NCBI RefSeq assembly: GCF_000283155.1
Contig: NW_004454159.1
Span: 24,174,416 to 24,238,415, forward strand
DNA: 64,000 nucleotides
Source of the DNA: Ceratotherium simum simum
Lineage: Eukaryota; Chordata; Mammalia; Perissodactyla; Rhinocerotidae
Direction: 5' to 3'
The notes under the pieces are model-generated. The model worked only from the letters and a program-made list of their open reading frames with translations, was not told where the DNA came from and ran no database searches. The position numbers were made by a program, and so were the translations under genes. Positions 1 through 11,799 of this stretch are shown piece after piece. Position 1 is the first letter of the stretch, and each line of letters begins with the position of its first letter.

Positions 1-240
1 ACAGAGACTACTATGAGCTTACTAAAATCCACTTCTTCTTCTTCCAGGGCACATAGCTAGATTATATCTTCTAGCCTTCATGCAGTTAAGTCTGGTCATG
101 TGCCTGATTATTAGACAAAGGGATGTGAGCCAAAGTGAACTGTGCTGCCTCCAGCCTTGGTTTGAAAATCTCTCTAGAGTGTCTCTAAGCTCTTTTTCTC
201 TTATGACAGATAAAATAAGAGGAACATTGTGTTACTGATG
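1..240 (+). repeat. Possible ancient interspersed repeat (unassigned)
   Basis: The stretch around 55-165 (TCTAGCCTTCATGCAGTT, then a block with GGTCATGTGCC and GGGATGTGAGCC) resembles a common old mammalian LTR/MaLR-like repeat. That repeat contains a 'cagcctcccttgcagttag..ggccatgtgac' motif. This is recall only; divergence is high and neither end is visible. No coding content is evident. Confidence 0.3.
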
Positions 241-2695
241 TCCACTACTTGAAAACGGCAGTAATATGTGATTAAGAAACAGATACAGGATGCTAAAATG
301 CTGGAAAACTCTGTTATTCTTTGGTTAAATATTTATTAACTGTTGCTTACAAAAATTCTGAAGAAAGACTAAGGGTCTACCAAACCTGTAGCTCAAGAGG
401 AAAAGGTTAGAAGAAAACTAGGATATTATTTTTTATTGGGTGCTGCTTGATACATTTGTCAAAGTACCATGAGAAATAAATGAGCTCAGGAAAGAACTGG
501 CTGGTTTGCAGGCAGACATTAAGTGTCTTGCAGTGTTGGAGAAGCCAAGTTCTTCAAGACCCGTAACATCAGAGATAAAACTGAAAAAAGGCTTTGAACA
601 TAAAGTTACAATAGGTTTTCTCAGTTGGACAAGGAACACAGCCCGGAAGCAAAAGATAAGATTAAGGATGTTGCCTTCCTACCAAATCTGTTGTTCAGAT
701 GGCAGCTACTACTATGTTGAAAGAAACAGGCATGGAAGCAAAGAAGCACAGAAATACAGTAAGATCAAGAAGTAAATTTAAAAATGGACCTTGGGTATGG
801 TTACTAGCACTTGGAATAAACTAGAAACAATTAGATTAGAACGTTTATAACTTTCTGAAGTAATTTTATTGCTAAAGAAAAATGAATTGAGCCAAAAAAT
901 AAAATATATAAAAACACTGAATGTAAAATAATCCTTAGGCTCCTAATTGTGTATGATCAAGAATTGGGCTTTGGAAGATCCTTCAAGAGAGTGGCAGTAA
1001 AGTCTGTGGAGATCAATGGACAAGAGATTTCTTCCAGAACACAGAACCAAGATCTAGTTATGAAATTTCCTCTACTGCCAGTGTAGAGAGGTCTTAAAAA
1101 TGTCTTCCCAGAAGGATTCCATCATTGTTCTGTGCTAGAGACTGCCATGAGTTTCCCATTCATCCGTTTTCAGAATGGATGTTTCTTATGATTGCCATGT
1201 ACTTGCTTCACTAGCATATGCTATTCATGGGGATTAAAATATAGTAACACAGAAGGGGTCCTGATTGAGAAGACTGAGCATCTTCCAGATACTCTGGACT
1301 TTGAAATGGGTGCAGTAATGGAGTGAAGTTGTAGATTGTCTCACATGGAGAGGATGAGTCTGCTTTAAATATTTTCGGGCACAAAATTAGACAATATCTT
1401 TCAGCTTCCCTTACATTATTTTGTGTCCATGTGATGGTGTGGAAGTGCCATTTCCAGGCCCAGCCAATAAATATGTACTATTTCCAGGCCTAGCTAAAGG
1501 AAATGTCCCCAAATTTTTATCCATTATAGCTCACTGAAATGAGACAACCATGATATTCTTGGCTATTTCATCAGAGTTTCCATCAACATAAGCCCCTGTG
1601 TGACAGCATGAAAGGGAGCTGTCCCTGACAACTAGTAACACCAGCTCTGCACTGTTTTGTGAGAAAGAAATTAACTTATCTTGTCTAGGTATTTTTTGCT
1701 GAGAGTAGCTAGCATTATCCTAAACTGAAAGCTAAATTTTAAAGTGCAACTTTTAGAGTCATTCACTTACAGATTTAATATCCAATATGTTACAATCCCT
1801 CCTCTAATGTGTTCACTAATGGGCAAGGCTACAGAATCTGCTTGCATTTTACCAAGTTCTTCAAACTTTTCAGTTAGCTGTTTTATTTTCAGATCCCCTA
1901 TTATTGGTTTGCATCAGACCCATATAATGGTACATCTGAGATATAAACTGTCAGGTATAATCATTTTCCCTTTTATATAGATTTGGAAATTGAAGCACAA
2001 ACAGGAAAAATGAAAACCTTCTTCAAGATCACATTTCAGAACTATTGGATTCAGGCCAAGTCACTGAGTCCAGAAGTTATACTCAGCCACTCCACGGGGC
2101 CATGGTTATGAGGAAACGCAGAACTGCCGGGACAATTGTGATCCTCCACATGACTGCCTTGTGTGTTGTTGCTACTAATAGTGTTAGCATAGAATTGCTG
2201 TGGTTTGAGAAATACAGATAATATTTAGAGAATTTACATTACAGAACAATTCCTTACTGTAGAAAATAATTCAACAGAAAATTCTTATAAAAAAAGAGCT
2301 CTGTCAGTGATTTTTAAGCAGTTTACTTCACAGAAATGTGAAGATTCACATCATAGGCACACGCTCATTAGAGGAAAGTGAAGAGCAGTGCTTAATCTTC
2401 TAGATCCCAAATATGTGCCTCTTGTGAAAGCAAGGTTTACAATTTTTTAAATATTTTCATGGAATGAAAACACTGTTTCCTTCTAGTAAAAGAAAACGGT
2501 TTCCAGAGCTCATAAAATAAAGCAGTATTTTTGTCCTTCAGTTTTCTCATAAAAAAATCTTGCATTGGTACTGTGTGTTGGTATAAGTTCCTTTTATGAG
2601 AATGTTGTAATAACATAGGATGTGGACTTTCGACTGGCTTTGGATTCAAATAATTTTTTAGTCCCATATAAGAGTAGTTTCCATTTCTATGCATA
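241..2695. other. AT-rich sequence, no gene recognised
   Basis: Open frames here are short (89 aa or less), uninterrupted only by chance, and have no recognisable domain. The 506-775 plus-strand frame (89 aa, lysine-rich) and its minus-strand overlap at 433-639 have no flanking splice-site or promoter logic that I can support. A short internal similarity is visible: 'catttccaggccc' near 1451 and 'tatttccaggcct' near 1479. Old repeat material is likely, but I cannot name it. Confidence 0.4.
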
Positions 2696-2699
2696 TGCC

Positions 2700-2900
2700 C
2701 TTTCTCATTTATTTACTTATTAATTCAATCATTCCTTCATTCAAAAGGTGTTTATTGGTGGTCTATGAATCAATTACAGTGGTAGACATAAATTACTAAA
2801 ATCTATCTCCAGCATTCAGAATTACGCCTGGAACACAATGGACATTAAATAAATATTTAGAGAATGAATGAGTGAATGAGTTAGTAATGGATGAATGAAT
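2700..2900. repeat. L2/MIR-type 3' tails in opposed orientation
   Basis: An antisense-looking tail (ATTCAATCATTCCTTCATTC then GTGTTTATTGG) is followed within about 100 bp by a sense tail (GCCTGGAACACAATGGACATTAAATAAATATTTAGAGAATGAATGAG region, 2828-2880). The 'CAATAAATATTTGTTGAATGAATGAATG' type of 3' end is characteristic of L2/MIR. The two tails may be separate insertions. Confidence 0.6.
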
Positions 2901-3860
2901 GGTCTTAGTTTATCATCTATAGCAAACATCATAATACAGGAGACACTGCAAACACTTGAATTTGTCTACATCAATACTTGAGTGTGGGTTACAGTGTTTA
3001 GAAGGGAATTATATAGGAAGTGGATCTTAAGTTTAGACTCAAGGATGGGCAGAATGAGTTTAGAAAGATTCAAAACAGGAGACAAACAATGAAAAGACTA
3101 CAAAGGTATAGATGTACATGGTGTGCTCAGGATCAATAAGGGAACCCATCTTTATCACCAAGATTCTTTTCTTATCACAGCCGCGTAGCCTCAGTGCCCT
3201 AAAATGCCCCTGAAAAATAGACCTCCCAATTCCTACACTAATCTGGTGCTCTTTTACACCCAGGACGCTAAAAGGCATGAAGCTAGCCCTAAGCAATGAA
3301 TGTGTCTCCTAATTATCTTCCTGGCAGGGAGATGCAAGTGTTGGGGTAAATGGCTTACTTGGGACCTAAGGGAAATCACTGCTAGTCAAATAAGAGCACT
3401 TAAAATTGAGAGAGGAAACCACAGATGTTAAATATAACATGGTTTGAGAGAACTGTTTGTCCTTAGAGTCCTGTGGATTCTTTCCTTTCAGTATTGTTCA
3501 CTTCAGAAAGTAATTAATTCCAGTCTTAGGTCATAAATGGAAGGTATATGTTGCCTCTTCTGATAAATACAAATGCTGAGAAATGATATCCATTTACTTA
3601 AATCACTTGGATGTTAAGGGGCAAAACACTTAAAAAGTATATTTATATAAAGTTTTTCTGGCATAATTGAGCCTTAAAATGATTATTTTTTAAAAATTCC
3701 ATCTACAGAAATCCTTCTTAGCCTTCCATATTACTGATGGCACTATCTATGTGCTAGACTTCATTTTCTTCCTCTCTTTGTTACACCTCTATCTATAACT
3801 CTTTAAGTATCTAACTGGTCAGATTTTGAGACTCTGGTTTCACAGCTTAATGTCATAGAT
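2901..3860. other. No gene or clear repeat recognised
   Basis: AT-rich sequence with stop codons in all frames. The 3060-3296 minus-strand frame (78 aa) shows no domain and no plausible gene context. Confidence 0.4.
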
Positions 3861-3869
3861 ATGTCATGG

Positions 3870-4010
3870 TTCTATGAGTAAAGGAAACTGAGTTCTAGTC
3901 CCAAATGTTGCTACTCATCACTCTTGCTACTCTAATCTGTACAGTATGATTGGATGAACTTAAAGGTTCCATCCAGTTGAAAATACTGTAATTAAAATAT
4001 TTAGAGTTCT
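3870..4010 (+). repeat. MIR-family SINE fragment
   Basis: The text runs 'ggaaactgagttctagtccc' to 'gattggatgaacttaaaggttccatcc'. It matches the MIR/MIR3 core and tail layout, in which the core is followed by a 'GGTCCCTTCCAGCTCTAAAATTCTATGA' type segment. It is diverged, with no ends or target duplication seen. Confidence 0.5.
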
Positions 4011-4139
4011 ATAATCGATTTTCAAGAAATACCAAAAGAATTTAATCAGAAATGAAAAACACTTTCTTTTAGAACACTGTCTTTTTGCCCCTCAGCTATG
4101 TGATTGAAAAGAGAGCAGCTATTTCTTTATGTAAAATCA

Positions 4140-4525
4140 CCTCTCTGCACACAGTGATTGGTGTTGGGAGAAGAGAGCTGGCCTAATATGTCCCAATTAC
4201 AACACTCTATTCCTGGCCACTATTAATCCAAGGATTAGCAATGACCCAAGTTAGCCTATCAGAGTTCTTTCCAGATATCTTGTAAATTTGAGCTGGGATC
4301 CTGAGGCTAAAAAGATGTGAGCTCATTGCATCTTTCAGACAGCCTCATGGAGAAGTTAATCTGAGAGTATAAAGCCAACTCACACAGACAAAGGGCGATG
4401 AGAAATTAGAATCTCTGTTTTATGGCCAGTGAGATCTCTGGTTTGTGAGCCAAATTCTCATTATCTCCAAGATGAGTTAGATTTCTATCATTTATAGCCA
4501 AATGAACCTTAACTAATAAAAGTGC
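4140..4525 (+). repeat. Candidate ancient LTR/L1-like repeat
   Basis: The order of motifs ('cctggccactattaatccaagg', 'gacccaagttagcctatcagagtt', 'gagtataaagccaactcacacagac', 'taatagccaaatgaacc') is like an old mammalian repeat I have seen often but cannot name. A related segment may occur in the opposite orientation near 54000-54410. The call rests on recall only. Confidence 0.3.
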
Positions 4526-6470
4526 CATAGAGTTGCACAATTAGTTGCTTTGTATATTTGTTGTTTTTCTTCCTCTTTATTGAACTATATATATTTTTTA
4601 AGCTCCTCAAGGTGCTTGTTCTAAAATATATTGCATCTCTTCTAAGGAAACTGGCATTTTGTTTAGTTTATGACTCCTTTACCTTTTGCATGTTAAGACA
4701 TTATTATCTTACAGTATGCATGCTAAGTGCTGTGTATCTTATATTTCCTTTCCTTTTTTTAGCCAAAATCTAGTTATTGATGCTTTAAAATATAGAAACA
4801 ATTATCAAGTTTTTGTGCACAAAAAACTCTGCCATCATTTTATTTTCTGTCATCAATTATTTGGCTAATATTTTGTTTTATTTATTGCAACAGCTGTAAT
4901 TATGCTTGAACATTTAGAAATTCAAAATGTCTACAATATTTCATAGCATATGAAATGAAGCAACATAACTTGAAAATATTACTTGGTTGTGTATTTTCTC
5001 TCAATTCCAGACAATTTGGGGAATTGTATAATTTATCTATCTATATATATATAAATGCTTGTAATCTCAAATTTAGTTTCTTTCTTTCTTTATATTTAAA
5101 AATGAATTTCTTATTTGAATCAAAACATTGTTAAAAGTTATTTAATACTACTGCTAAAGAGACTGTGGATACTCAGAAGTGATAACCTCTGAATATAATG
5201 TAATAAAAGTGTAACAAAAATTCTAAACATCTTATTCAAGAATGCTACATAATATAATACATGCATAACTGCTTGTGTGTGGTTTAAATGGGATAGGGAA
5301 CCCCTCCCCTTCCATTTAATGGAATGTAATTCTTACATAATGAGTGCGAAGTAGAATTTGACAGGCCATAATGAATAGTGGCACTTGCTCTACACAGAAG
5401 TTAAATACTTAATCACGGATTTAATACAGGTCAGTTATTTTAACATTCAAATTCTCATGTTTAATCTCTCAATAATACTAAAGCCACAGAGGAGAAGCTT
5501 TCGTTTTCCCTTTCTACTTTTTACTGAAAAGAATTAAAGTTGTTTCATACACACTCTTAATTAGGCTTGGTTTACCTTTGAAGCTAAAACTTGTATCAAT
5601 ACCTGACATGACAAAATGAGTCTATATCCAGATAATCATATCAGAACTATTTTTGCACAAGTGGCCTCAGGCGGATCCAGGTTTTTAGATTTACATGTAT
5701 TGTAATCCTACAAAATATATATTATGGCTACAATTGGGAGACCCTCTTTAAGAAAAAATATATAAAATTATAAATGCAATTAAGGCACAGGGCCTTTGAA
5801 GAGGCCCTTGCAAGTCAGAGTCCCTGAAGTTTAAGCTTCATTAGCATAAAGATAAGTTTCCTCTAGGTGGGAGCCATTGTTGTCTTCCACATTAGCCATG
5901 AACACTCACAATTTTGTGAATACATTGTATTTCCTAGAAAACCATCTGAACAGTCCTCTCAGGTGCATTAAAGGGAAATAAGCCAATAAGAACAAGCACA
6001 GGCTATTTGGAACTCCTAAATATGATGTCCAGAAAGCTAATTTGGTATGTCTTATGGAAGTTCTATAACAATTCTGTGTATTATCCCTTTCCACTTCATT
6101 ATGACCTTTTAAACAAGCAGAATACAATGTGGTGGGGGGAGGAAAAATATTGGAAAAATAATAGTATGCTTAGTCATGTTAACTTTATATATACAAATTT
6201 TTGGAGAGTGCTATTATCAACCATTAGTATAGAGGCTTACACAATATAAGTAGTCTTAATCATAGTTTTGAAACTTATATAGCGTCAGTTCTTGAGGGAA
6301 CTTACTAGTTCATTTTTTATCCAAATAAAAGAGCAATTCATGATACTTCATCCCAACATGACTCAGTGCATTTAATTATTTCTGCTTGTATATTTTTTCT
6401 AACTCAGAGAATGACATGCATAATGAATTGCAATTTTTACTGTGCATTAAATGATATCTCTTGCTAAATG
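4526..6470. other. Very AT-rich sequence, no gene recognised
   Basis: Long AT-rich stretch with a short (TA)n run near 5041-5053 and a pyrimidine (TTTC)n run near 5080-5092. Open frames (60-80 aa) overlap on opposite strands and are typical of AT-rich noncoding DNA. Confidence 0.45.
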
Positions 6471-6474
6471 AATA

Positions 6475-6731
6475 AGTCATGGGGATGTAATGTACAGCAT
6501 GGTAAACATAGTTAATAATACTATATTGCATATTTGAAAGTAGTTAGGAGAGTGAAACTTGAAAGTTCTTATCACAAGAAGAAAAAATTCGTAACTACAT
6601 GTTGTGACAGATGTTAACTAGATTCATTGTGGTGATCATTTTGCAATATATACAAATATCAAATCATCATGTTATACACTTGAAACTAATATGATGTTAT
6701 GTCAATTATACATCAATAAAATTTTTTTCGA
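6475..6731 (+). mobile_element. L1 3' end (L1MA/L1MB-like), 5'-truncated
   Basis: This is the 3' terminal part of a LINE-1. The motif series 'gtacagcatgg', 'gttaataatactatattgcat', 'gttctcatcacaag'-like text, 'tgtggtgatcattttgcaatatat', 'tacacttgaaactaatatgatgttat' and 'caattatacatcaataaaa' is the typical 3' UTR of middle-aged mammalian L1. Only about 255 bp remain, ending in a degraded AATAAA and A/T-rich tail. Confidence 0.8.
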
Positions 6732-6837
6732 AAAGTATCTTTTACTGAATGTTTAAAAATGCCATTGGTAAATGTGCATAAATTTGCTTCAATCTTTATG
6801 GTGGTAAAACTGATCAAAGCAGCTATGGAATGGTGTA

Positions 6838-6975
6838 TCATATGGTTTTTGGAGTCCAACAGAGCTTGAATTCAAGTTCTGCTAATGACTTGCTGTGTGA
6901 TCCCTCTGAGCCTCTCTTTCTACGTCTATAAAATGAAGGTAAATCAACTACGTTAGAATGATTGCCTGTAGGAAG
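6838..6975 (+). repeat. MIR SINE
   Basis: Reads along the MIR core: 'tttttggagtccaacagagc', 'gaattcaagttctgctaatgac', 'ttgctgtgtgatcc', 'gagcctctctttctacgtctataaaatg'. This corresponds to the MIR B-box region followed by the conserved 'CTGTGTGACCTTGGGCAAG..CAGTTTCCTCATCTGTAAAATGG' core. Confidence 0.75.
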
Positions 6976-7079
6976 CAGAAAAATGAGAGAAGGGAATAGG
7001 GTCAAAAAGGAATAAATAAGTACATAAAACAGAAGGGCTTTGCACAGACCAATGATGACAGCATGCACTGAATGTGATT

Positions 7080-7739
7080 AACTCAGCCCTCTGCACCTGA
7101 AGACTAAATAATTGGAAAATATACAAATACAAAGCAAAGACCTCATAGAGTATCAGGGTTTTTCTTAGAGGCTGGTATGATTATGGTTTTAGTTTTACGA
7201 CTACATGTTCTGGAAACCATCTGGTCCTACGTTCCTAATATGCCACAGTTGGGTCATACCTGACTTTATCAATCTGCCATTGGAGCACAATGAGACGAAG
7301 AAAACTCCAATAAGGGAGATTATTAGCAAGAAGGAGCAGGCAAAAGAAGTCTGAAGGGGAAAAGAGAAAAAGTACTTGTGGCAAATACAAAGAACATGGT
7401 CTTGGATACATGTGGGAAGAGACGACCAGCGAGGAATATATCTTAGGTTCATGTTTTGTGGCTCTGAGATCATGGCAACGCATGCCTCGTGGTTTATTCC
7501 ATAAAAACACAATGTACCCTGATCATCTGTAGTTACTTTAAAAATCATGGGACAAAGAGACAGACACACCCCCCATAACTAAATAGATCATTGCCTACCC
7601 TTATTATGAAACCAATGTCCCAAGCATCAGTTACATTTGCTACTTTCAGACCCAAGTTCTGTTTCACATGTTATTACCCTTTGTTATACTCTTGACATTA
7701 TCCTCTTTATTTCTCTTTTTCTGAGAATCCTAACTTCAC
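7080..7739. other. No gene recognised; two overlapping minus-strand ORFs
   Basis: Minus-strand frames of 122 aa (7201-7569) and 91 aa (7235-7510) overlap each other in different frames. Neither shows a recognisable domain, and the 122-aa frame is cysteine- and leucine-rich with no consistent pattern. Coexistence of two frames suggests base-composition chance. I see no named repeat. Confidence 0.35.
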
Positions 7740-8225
7740 TGGTGTATCAGACAGGACCCTACCAGGAAATAAACGGAATCCTCAAATTAGTATAATTTGA
7801 GGAAGATTTAATAAAGTGACTAATTACAAAGGTGTAGAAACTACAAGAGCTACGGCAGTGCCTCAGGGCTAATGACAGGGAACTGTTATAATTGTTAAAC
7901 CCAAAGGGATGGGAAGAGGAAGAAGTTACCATAACTCAGAAAGAAAGAGTTGTGAATATAGCAAGCCACCTTGAGAGGAGCAGTGGCATTTAGTTGAGTA
8001 ACATAGCTATTCTGAGGTACCTTGCTGAGGGCACCAGAAGAAGTATTCAGACCTCACTCTCTTCCCTCCCTTCAACATATCCATTGGATTGAGGGTACGA
8101 GAGTCTGTTGATACAGGCCATACAGATCAGCCTACTAAGCAGAGAGCCATGAGGATCAGGGGGAAATAGATGTGGAGGGACAAACAGAAAATATCCATTG
8201 CAGCTAATTAAACTTGACCAGCGAG
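7740..8225. repeat. Candidate unassigned interspersed repeat
   Basis: The segment 'ggaccctaccaggaaataaacgg..cctcaaattagtataatttgagg..tttaataaagtgac' looks like a dispersed repeat of the kind that starts with 'accaggaaacaaa' and 'ggagggtttaataaaggg'. It contains a short palindrome (CAAATTAGTATAATTTG). I cannot assign the family. Confidence 0.25.
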
Positions 8226-8230
8226 ATACT

Positions 8231-8600
8231 ATGTCTTTTTTTAATTATATATATTGTTTGCAAACGTAACACATGCATATGATTAAACAATCAAATAATA
8301 CAAAGGGGCTTATGAATGAGAAGATATAACCTTTGCCTAATCTTCCCATCTCTCAGTCTGGACCCTGAAGTTACCATTTTAAACCACTTCAGGTTTTGGC
8401 TTTTCTCGTGGTTACCTTTGAACTGTTGAATAATGTGCTCGTAATCCTATTACTTGATTTATTGACTTTAAAAATAGCCTACTGACTTTCTGCTGTGAAA
8501 GATGAAGATTTAGGTCACTTAAACCAACAATCTTTCCTGTGCCCCTCCCAATTGTTATTTTAGTTCTCTAAAAGTTAACATTGCATGTTTAACAGAAAAC
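8231..8600 (-). mobile_element. Possible L1M 3' region, antisense
   Basis: 'gcaaacgtaacacatgcatatg', 'taaacaatcaaataatacaaa' and the following pyrimidine-rich 'atcttcccatctctcagtc' resemble an old L1 3' UTR in antisense. Divergence is high and this should be read as tentative. Confidence 0.4.
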
Positions 8601-8737
8601 TGATTTTGTTCAAGATGCTGGGATTTTTTTTAATTATAAAGAAAGTTTATTTTATTTGATGAGACAGTTGATTAAGAAAGTATATCTTCTGGAAACATCC
8701 ACAAAAGTTTACTAAATTGATGCATGAACAAACTTGT

Positions 8738-9122
8738 CTGTTTTATGATGTCAGATTTATTGAGGTATAGTTTACATGCAGTAAAATTAATACTTTTTGG
8801 TGTACACTTCTGAGTTTTTACAAATGCATACATATCAAAATATAGAGTATTTCCATCACTCCAAAAAATTCCCTTATGCCCTTTTATAAACAAACTCCTT
8901 CCTCTAACCCCAACCCTTGGCAACCACTGACCTTATTTCTATCGCTGTAGCTTTGCCTTTTCTAGAACCGCATATAAATGAATCATACAATATATAGCTT
9001 TTAGTATCTAGTTTCTTTACTTAGTGTAATGCTTTTACGGGTCATCTATGTTGTTGAATATATCAGTTGGGTATTTCTTTTTCTTGCCATTGTATGAATA
9101 CATCACAATTTATTTATCTGTT
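8738..9122 (-). mobile_element. L1M 3' end, antisense
   Basis: The sequence follows the antisense L1M 3' end in order: 'tttattgaggtatagtttacatgcagtaaaatt', 'tttccatcactccaaaaaattccctt', 'ccttggcaaccactgacc', 'cctttctagaac'-like text, 'atgaatcatacaatatat', 'gtcatctatgttgttg', and 'ccattgtatgaatac'. This is the widespread old L1 3' tail module. No flanking duplication is readable. Confidence 0.8.
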
Positions 9123-9354
9123 CAGTAGAACAACATGCTAAGATTTTTAATTTTAAGAAGGAAAATAAGAAACCAAAACAGGATCTGCAATATGTCCCTG
9201 ATATAAATATATGTGAAATAGTATGTAGCCCTGATTTTCAGTTACTTTGTCTCTTCCTGACAATTTTTTATATTTTCCAATTTCCCTTTATTAATATGTT
9301 GTATTTTTTAAAATCAAGTCATTGTTTAAATTTTTTTAAAGGAAGAGGACATAT

Positions 9355-9560
9355 TTTTAAAATGTAAAAGGGAAAAAAATTTTTAAGGGAAAAAATTTCA
9401 TAAGACTCCAACACAAATTCATGGAATAAAAACACTAATTCTAAAACTTTTAAAAGCAGAGACCACCATTTTAAAAAATGTAATAAAGAAAAATTTTCTA
9501 AACCTCTAATATAATTCATAGAATAAAAATATCAAATCACAATTTAAAATTGTTTTTTAA
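9355..9560. repeat. Diverged tandem duplication (about 0.1-kb unit)
   Basis: Two adjacent A/T-rich blocks share the same motif order: 'aaaatgtaa', then 'aaaaatttt', then 'attcat(g/a)gaataaaaa'. First-copy motifs lie at 9359 and 9417, second-copy motifs at 9475 and 9514. The unit offsets of about 116 and 97 nt imply an indel between copies. It could be part of a larger old repeat. Confidence 0.45.
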
Positions 9561-11380
9561 AAGAATTGAGGGCAATTTCACAGGTATAGCTTTACAATAT
9601 ACAAAGCATATTTTCATAAATCATTTTGTTTAATCAGAACGACAGCTGTCAATATAGTGCTTTAGCTATCAGAAAATCATACCATTTTTATCTTTTAATT
9701 TATCAATCATGATGATCATAACAAAAACAAGCTCTAATTTTCACCACTGCGGTCTAGAAAGCTAAAATGTAACCTGTCGCAGAGAGAAAAATATAACATC
9801 TGAAAGCAATTTAAGGAAAGTGACATGATGAGCAACAAATGGGATGGATTTGCTAACAATTCAAATAGGAGAAATTGAGAATCATTTTATCAAATATCAC
9901 TAAAATATATGAGAGGAAGTAGCTTTTACTTAGACTTTATAAAAGCTCTTGATACAATATTAAGTGAAATTTCATTTGGAATAAACTTTTATTTGTATGT
10001 CAAGATCAAACAAAAATGACAAACAGCAATTATTCAAACAGGAGTACATGCCAGAATAGCAATGTTTCATCTAGAGCTCTTAAAAGTCTGGGAAGAAATT
10101 TCTGGGAGAGTTAGATGAAAAATAATTTGGTCCAATATAAAGATGAAATAAACAGCTTGCTAATTGCTTATGAAATCAAAGCTTAACTATGGAAAACAAT
10201 AACAAAGAAGAAATTCTTAAGTAAAAAGAAGCAATTATTTTTACAATTCTCAGCATTCTTTGTTTCAAATTTTGTCCTGGGGTCATGCTGTTTTTAATAG
10301 TGTTATTATGCTATTTACCAATAAGTGCATATTCTACTTCATCAGGAAATTCGCCCAGTCAGTTTTCAGGTGTAATTCAACTCAATGCACACAGTGTCTT
10401 TGTCAGATCCCCAAAGACTTAGCTTTTTTTCATTGAGCCAACATAGGTAATAAAATAGCATTTGGAAGTTGAGCCAGACATAATAAAAAGATAGTTTCCC
10501 CAGAACAAGTGAGGTTTATATATTTACAGACTTCACAATAAAAGAAAGCCATATGTGAAGCGATAATGCCAAAGAAATGTACAATAAGAGAAAGAAATAT
10601 GAAAGTTAGTTGGCACAAAGTAAGAAATGTTAGAGAATAAGTTTTGTTCTGTTTACTCGTTGCCCTACCCAAAAATAAAAATTAATTACAAGCACATGGG
10701 GACATGGTATTAAGATGCAGTCATGAGTTTAGTCAAAGTCCTATGAGTGAAAAAGGGATCCTTGGTATTTATAAATCATGGTAAAGAAGGGGATGAGGGA
10801 AAATACAGAGGAGAACTTCATGTCTTCTCCAACTATCTTCATTTAAGTGCAAATTATGATAAGTGACTGAAAAGGGTAGAGGGTGTTGTGGTTGTTTAGT
10901 TCAGTAGTTTTCAGTGTACTTGTAATGAAATCAAAATGTCAGCTCCTCTCATACTGCATCAGTTTATGTCTCCAAGAGAAACTCTCCTCCTGTGGCTACA
11001 GGCTGAGTCTTTTGACCATAATCGCCCATAAATTATTCTTTTGATGTTGTGCGTGGGCTAATTGTCAACAGTACCAGCAGAAAATTACACAATATTAAGA
11101 TCACATGAGATTAAACATTGTTCTTAAGAAAAACTTGAACAGGCAGATAAGATTTTGCTAAGCATCCATTTGCAGAGCAAAAGCAGACACATCTCAGATT
11201 CATTAATGGGTCAGAGCCATTGCTCAGAGAGCTCAAGGTGGTGTCAGAATCTGGGTCCCCAGGGTTTGTGCAGAAAAAAATCTTCAGAGCAACTAGTGGA
11301 GGTCTGTTGAGGTAGTTGCTCTGACCAGCCCCCCCAACCCCCCCCAGAGAACTTCTGTTGCCTTTTAAACTAGGGCAACT
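9561..11380. other. No gene or clear repeat recognised
   Basis: AT-rich with only short frames. A C-rich run lies at 11328-11344 (two cytosine tracts of 7 and 8 split by AA). The 10430-10672 minus-strand frame (80 aa) is hydrophobic and cysteine-containing but has no recognisable family. Confidence 0.4.
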
Positions 11381-11384
11381 TGAA

Positions 11385-11640
11385 TATATTCATTCCTCCA
11401 AAAATACTCATATGATGCATCATGCTAGAAGTTGGGGAAGACGAAGAAGTTTCATTCTGTCTTGGAACTCACAAAAAATGTCAAGTTGTAAATGCTACGA
11501 AGGAAATAAAATAATGTCACAATGAGTGTCTTGTGCTCAGGGAGGAAGTGGAATTACGAAAATAGAGTAGTCAAAGAAAGTGTGACATTGGACTAGAACA
11601 TGAACAATGAATAAAAAAAGTGTCAGCCTTGAGAACTGAG
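11385..11640 (-). repeat. Probable L2 LINE fragment, antisense
   Basis: Begins with 'tattcattcctccaaaaatactcat', followed by 'gatgcatcatgctagaagttggg' in the position of the antisense L2 tail 'GAGCACCTACTATGTGCCAGGCACTGTTCTAGG'. The downstream A-rich part 'ggaaataaaataatgtcac' is weaker. Confidence 0.45.
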
Positions 11641-11686
11641 GACGTTCCAAGCAGAGAAGAGAGCAAGTACAGCCTTGGTATGTTCC

Positions 11687-11798
11687 TGAACCTCTCAGGA
11701 CCTTATTGCTTAGTCTGTGAAGAGGGATAAAATGGCTGTCTTGCAGGGTTATTAGAGGACTTGGAGAACATGAGTCTGGCACATACTGTAGTGAGGAC
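11687..11798 (+). repeat. MIR SINE, 3' half
   Basis: 'cctgaacctctcaggacctt', 'cttagtctgtgaagagggataaaatgg', 'ttgcagggttattagaggac' and 'gagtctggcacatactgta' follow the second half of MIR (CTCTCTGAGCCTCAGTTTCC..TGTAAAATGGGGATAA..GGGTTGTTGTGAGGATTAAATG..CCTGGCACATAGTA). Confidence 0.65.
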
Positions 11799-11799
11799 T

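Noticed and set aside
7201..7569. 122-aa minus-strand frame
   Set aside because: Another minus frame of 91 aa overlaps it. There is no domain or codon-like regularity and no splice evidence.
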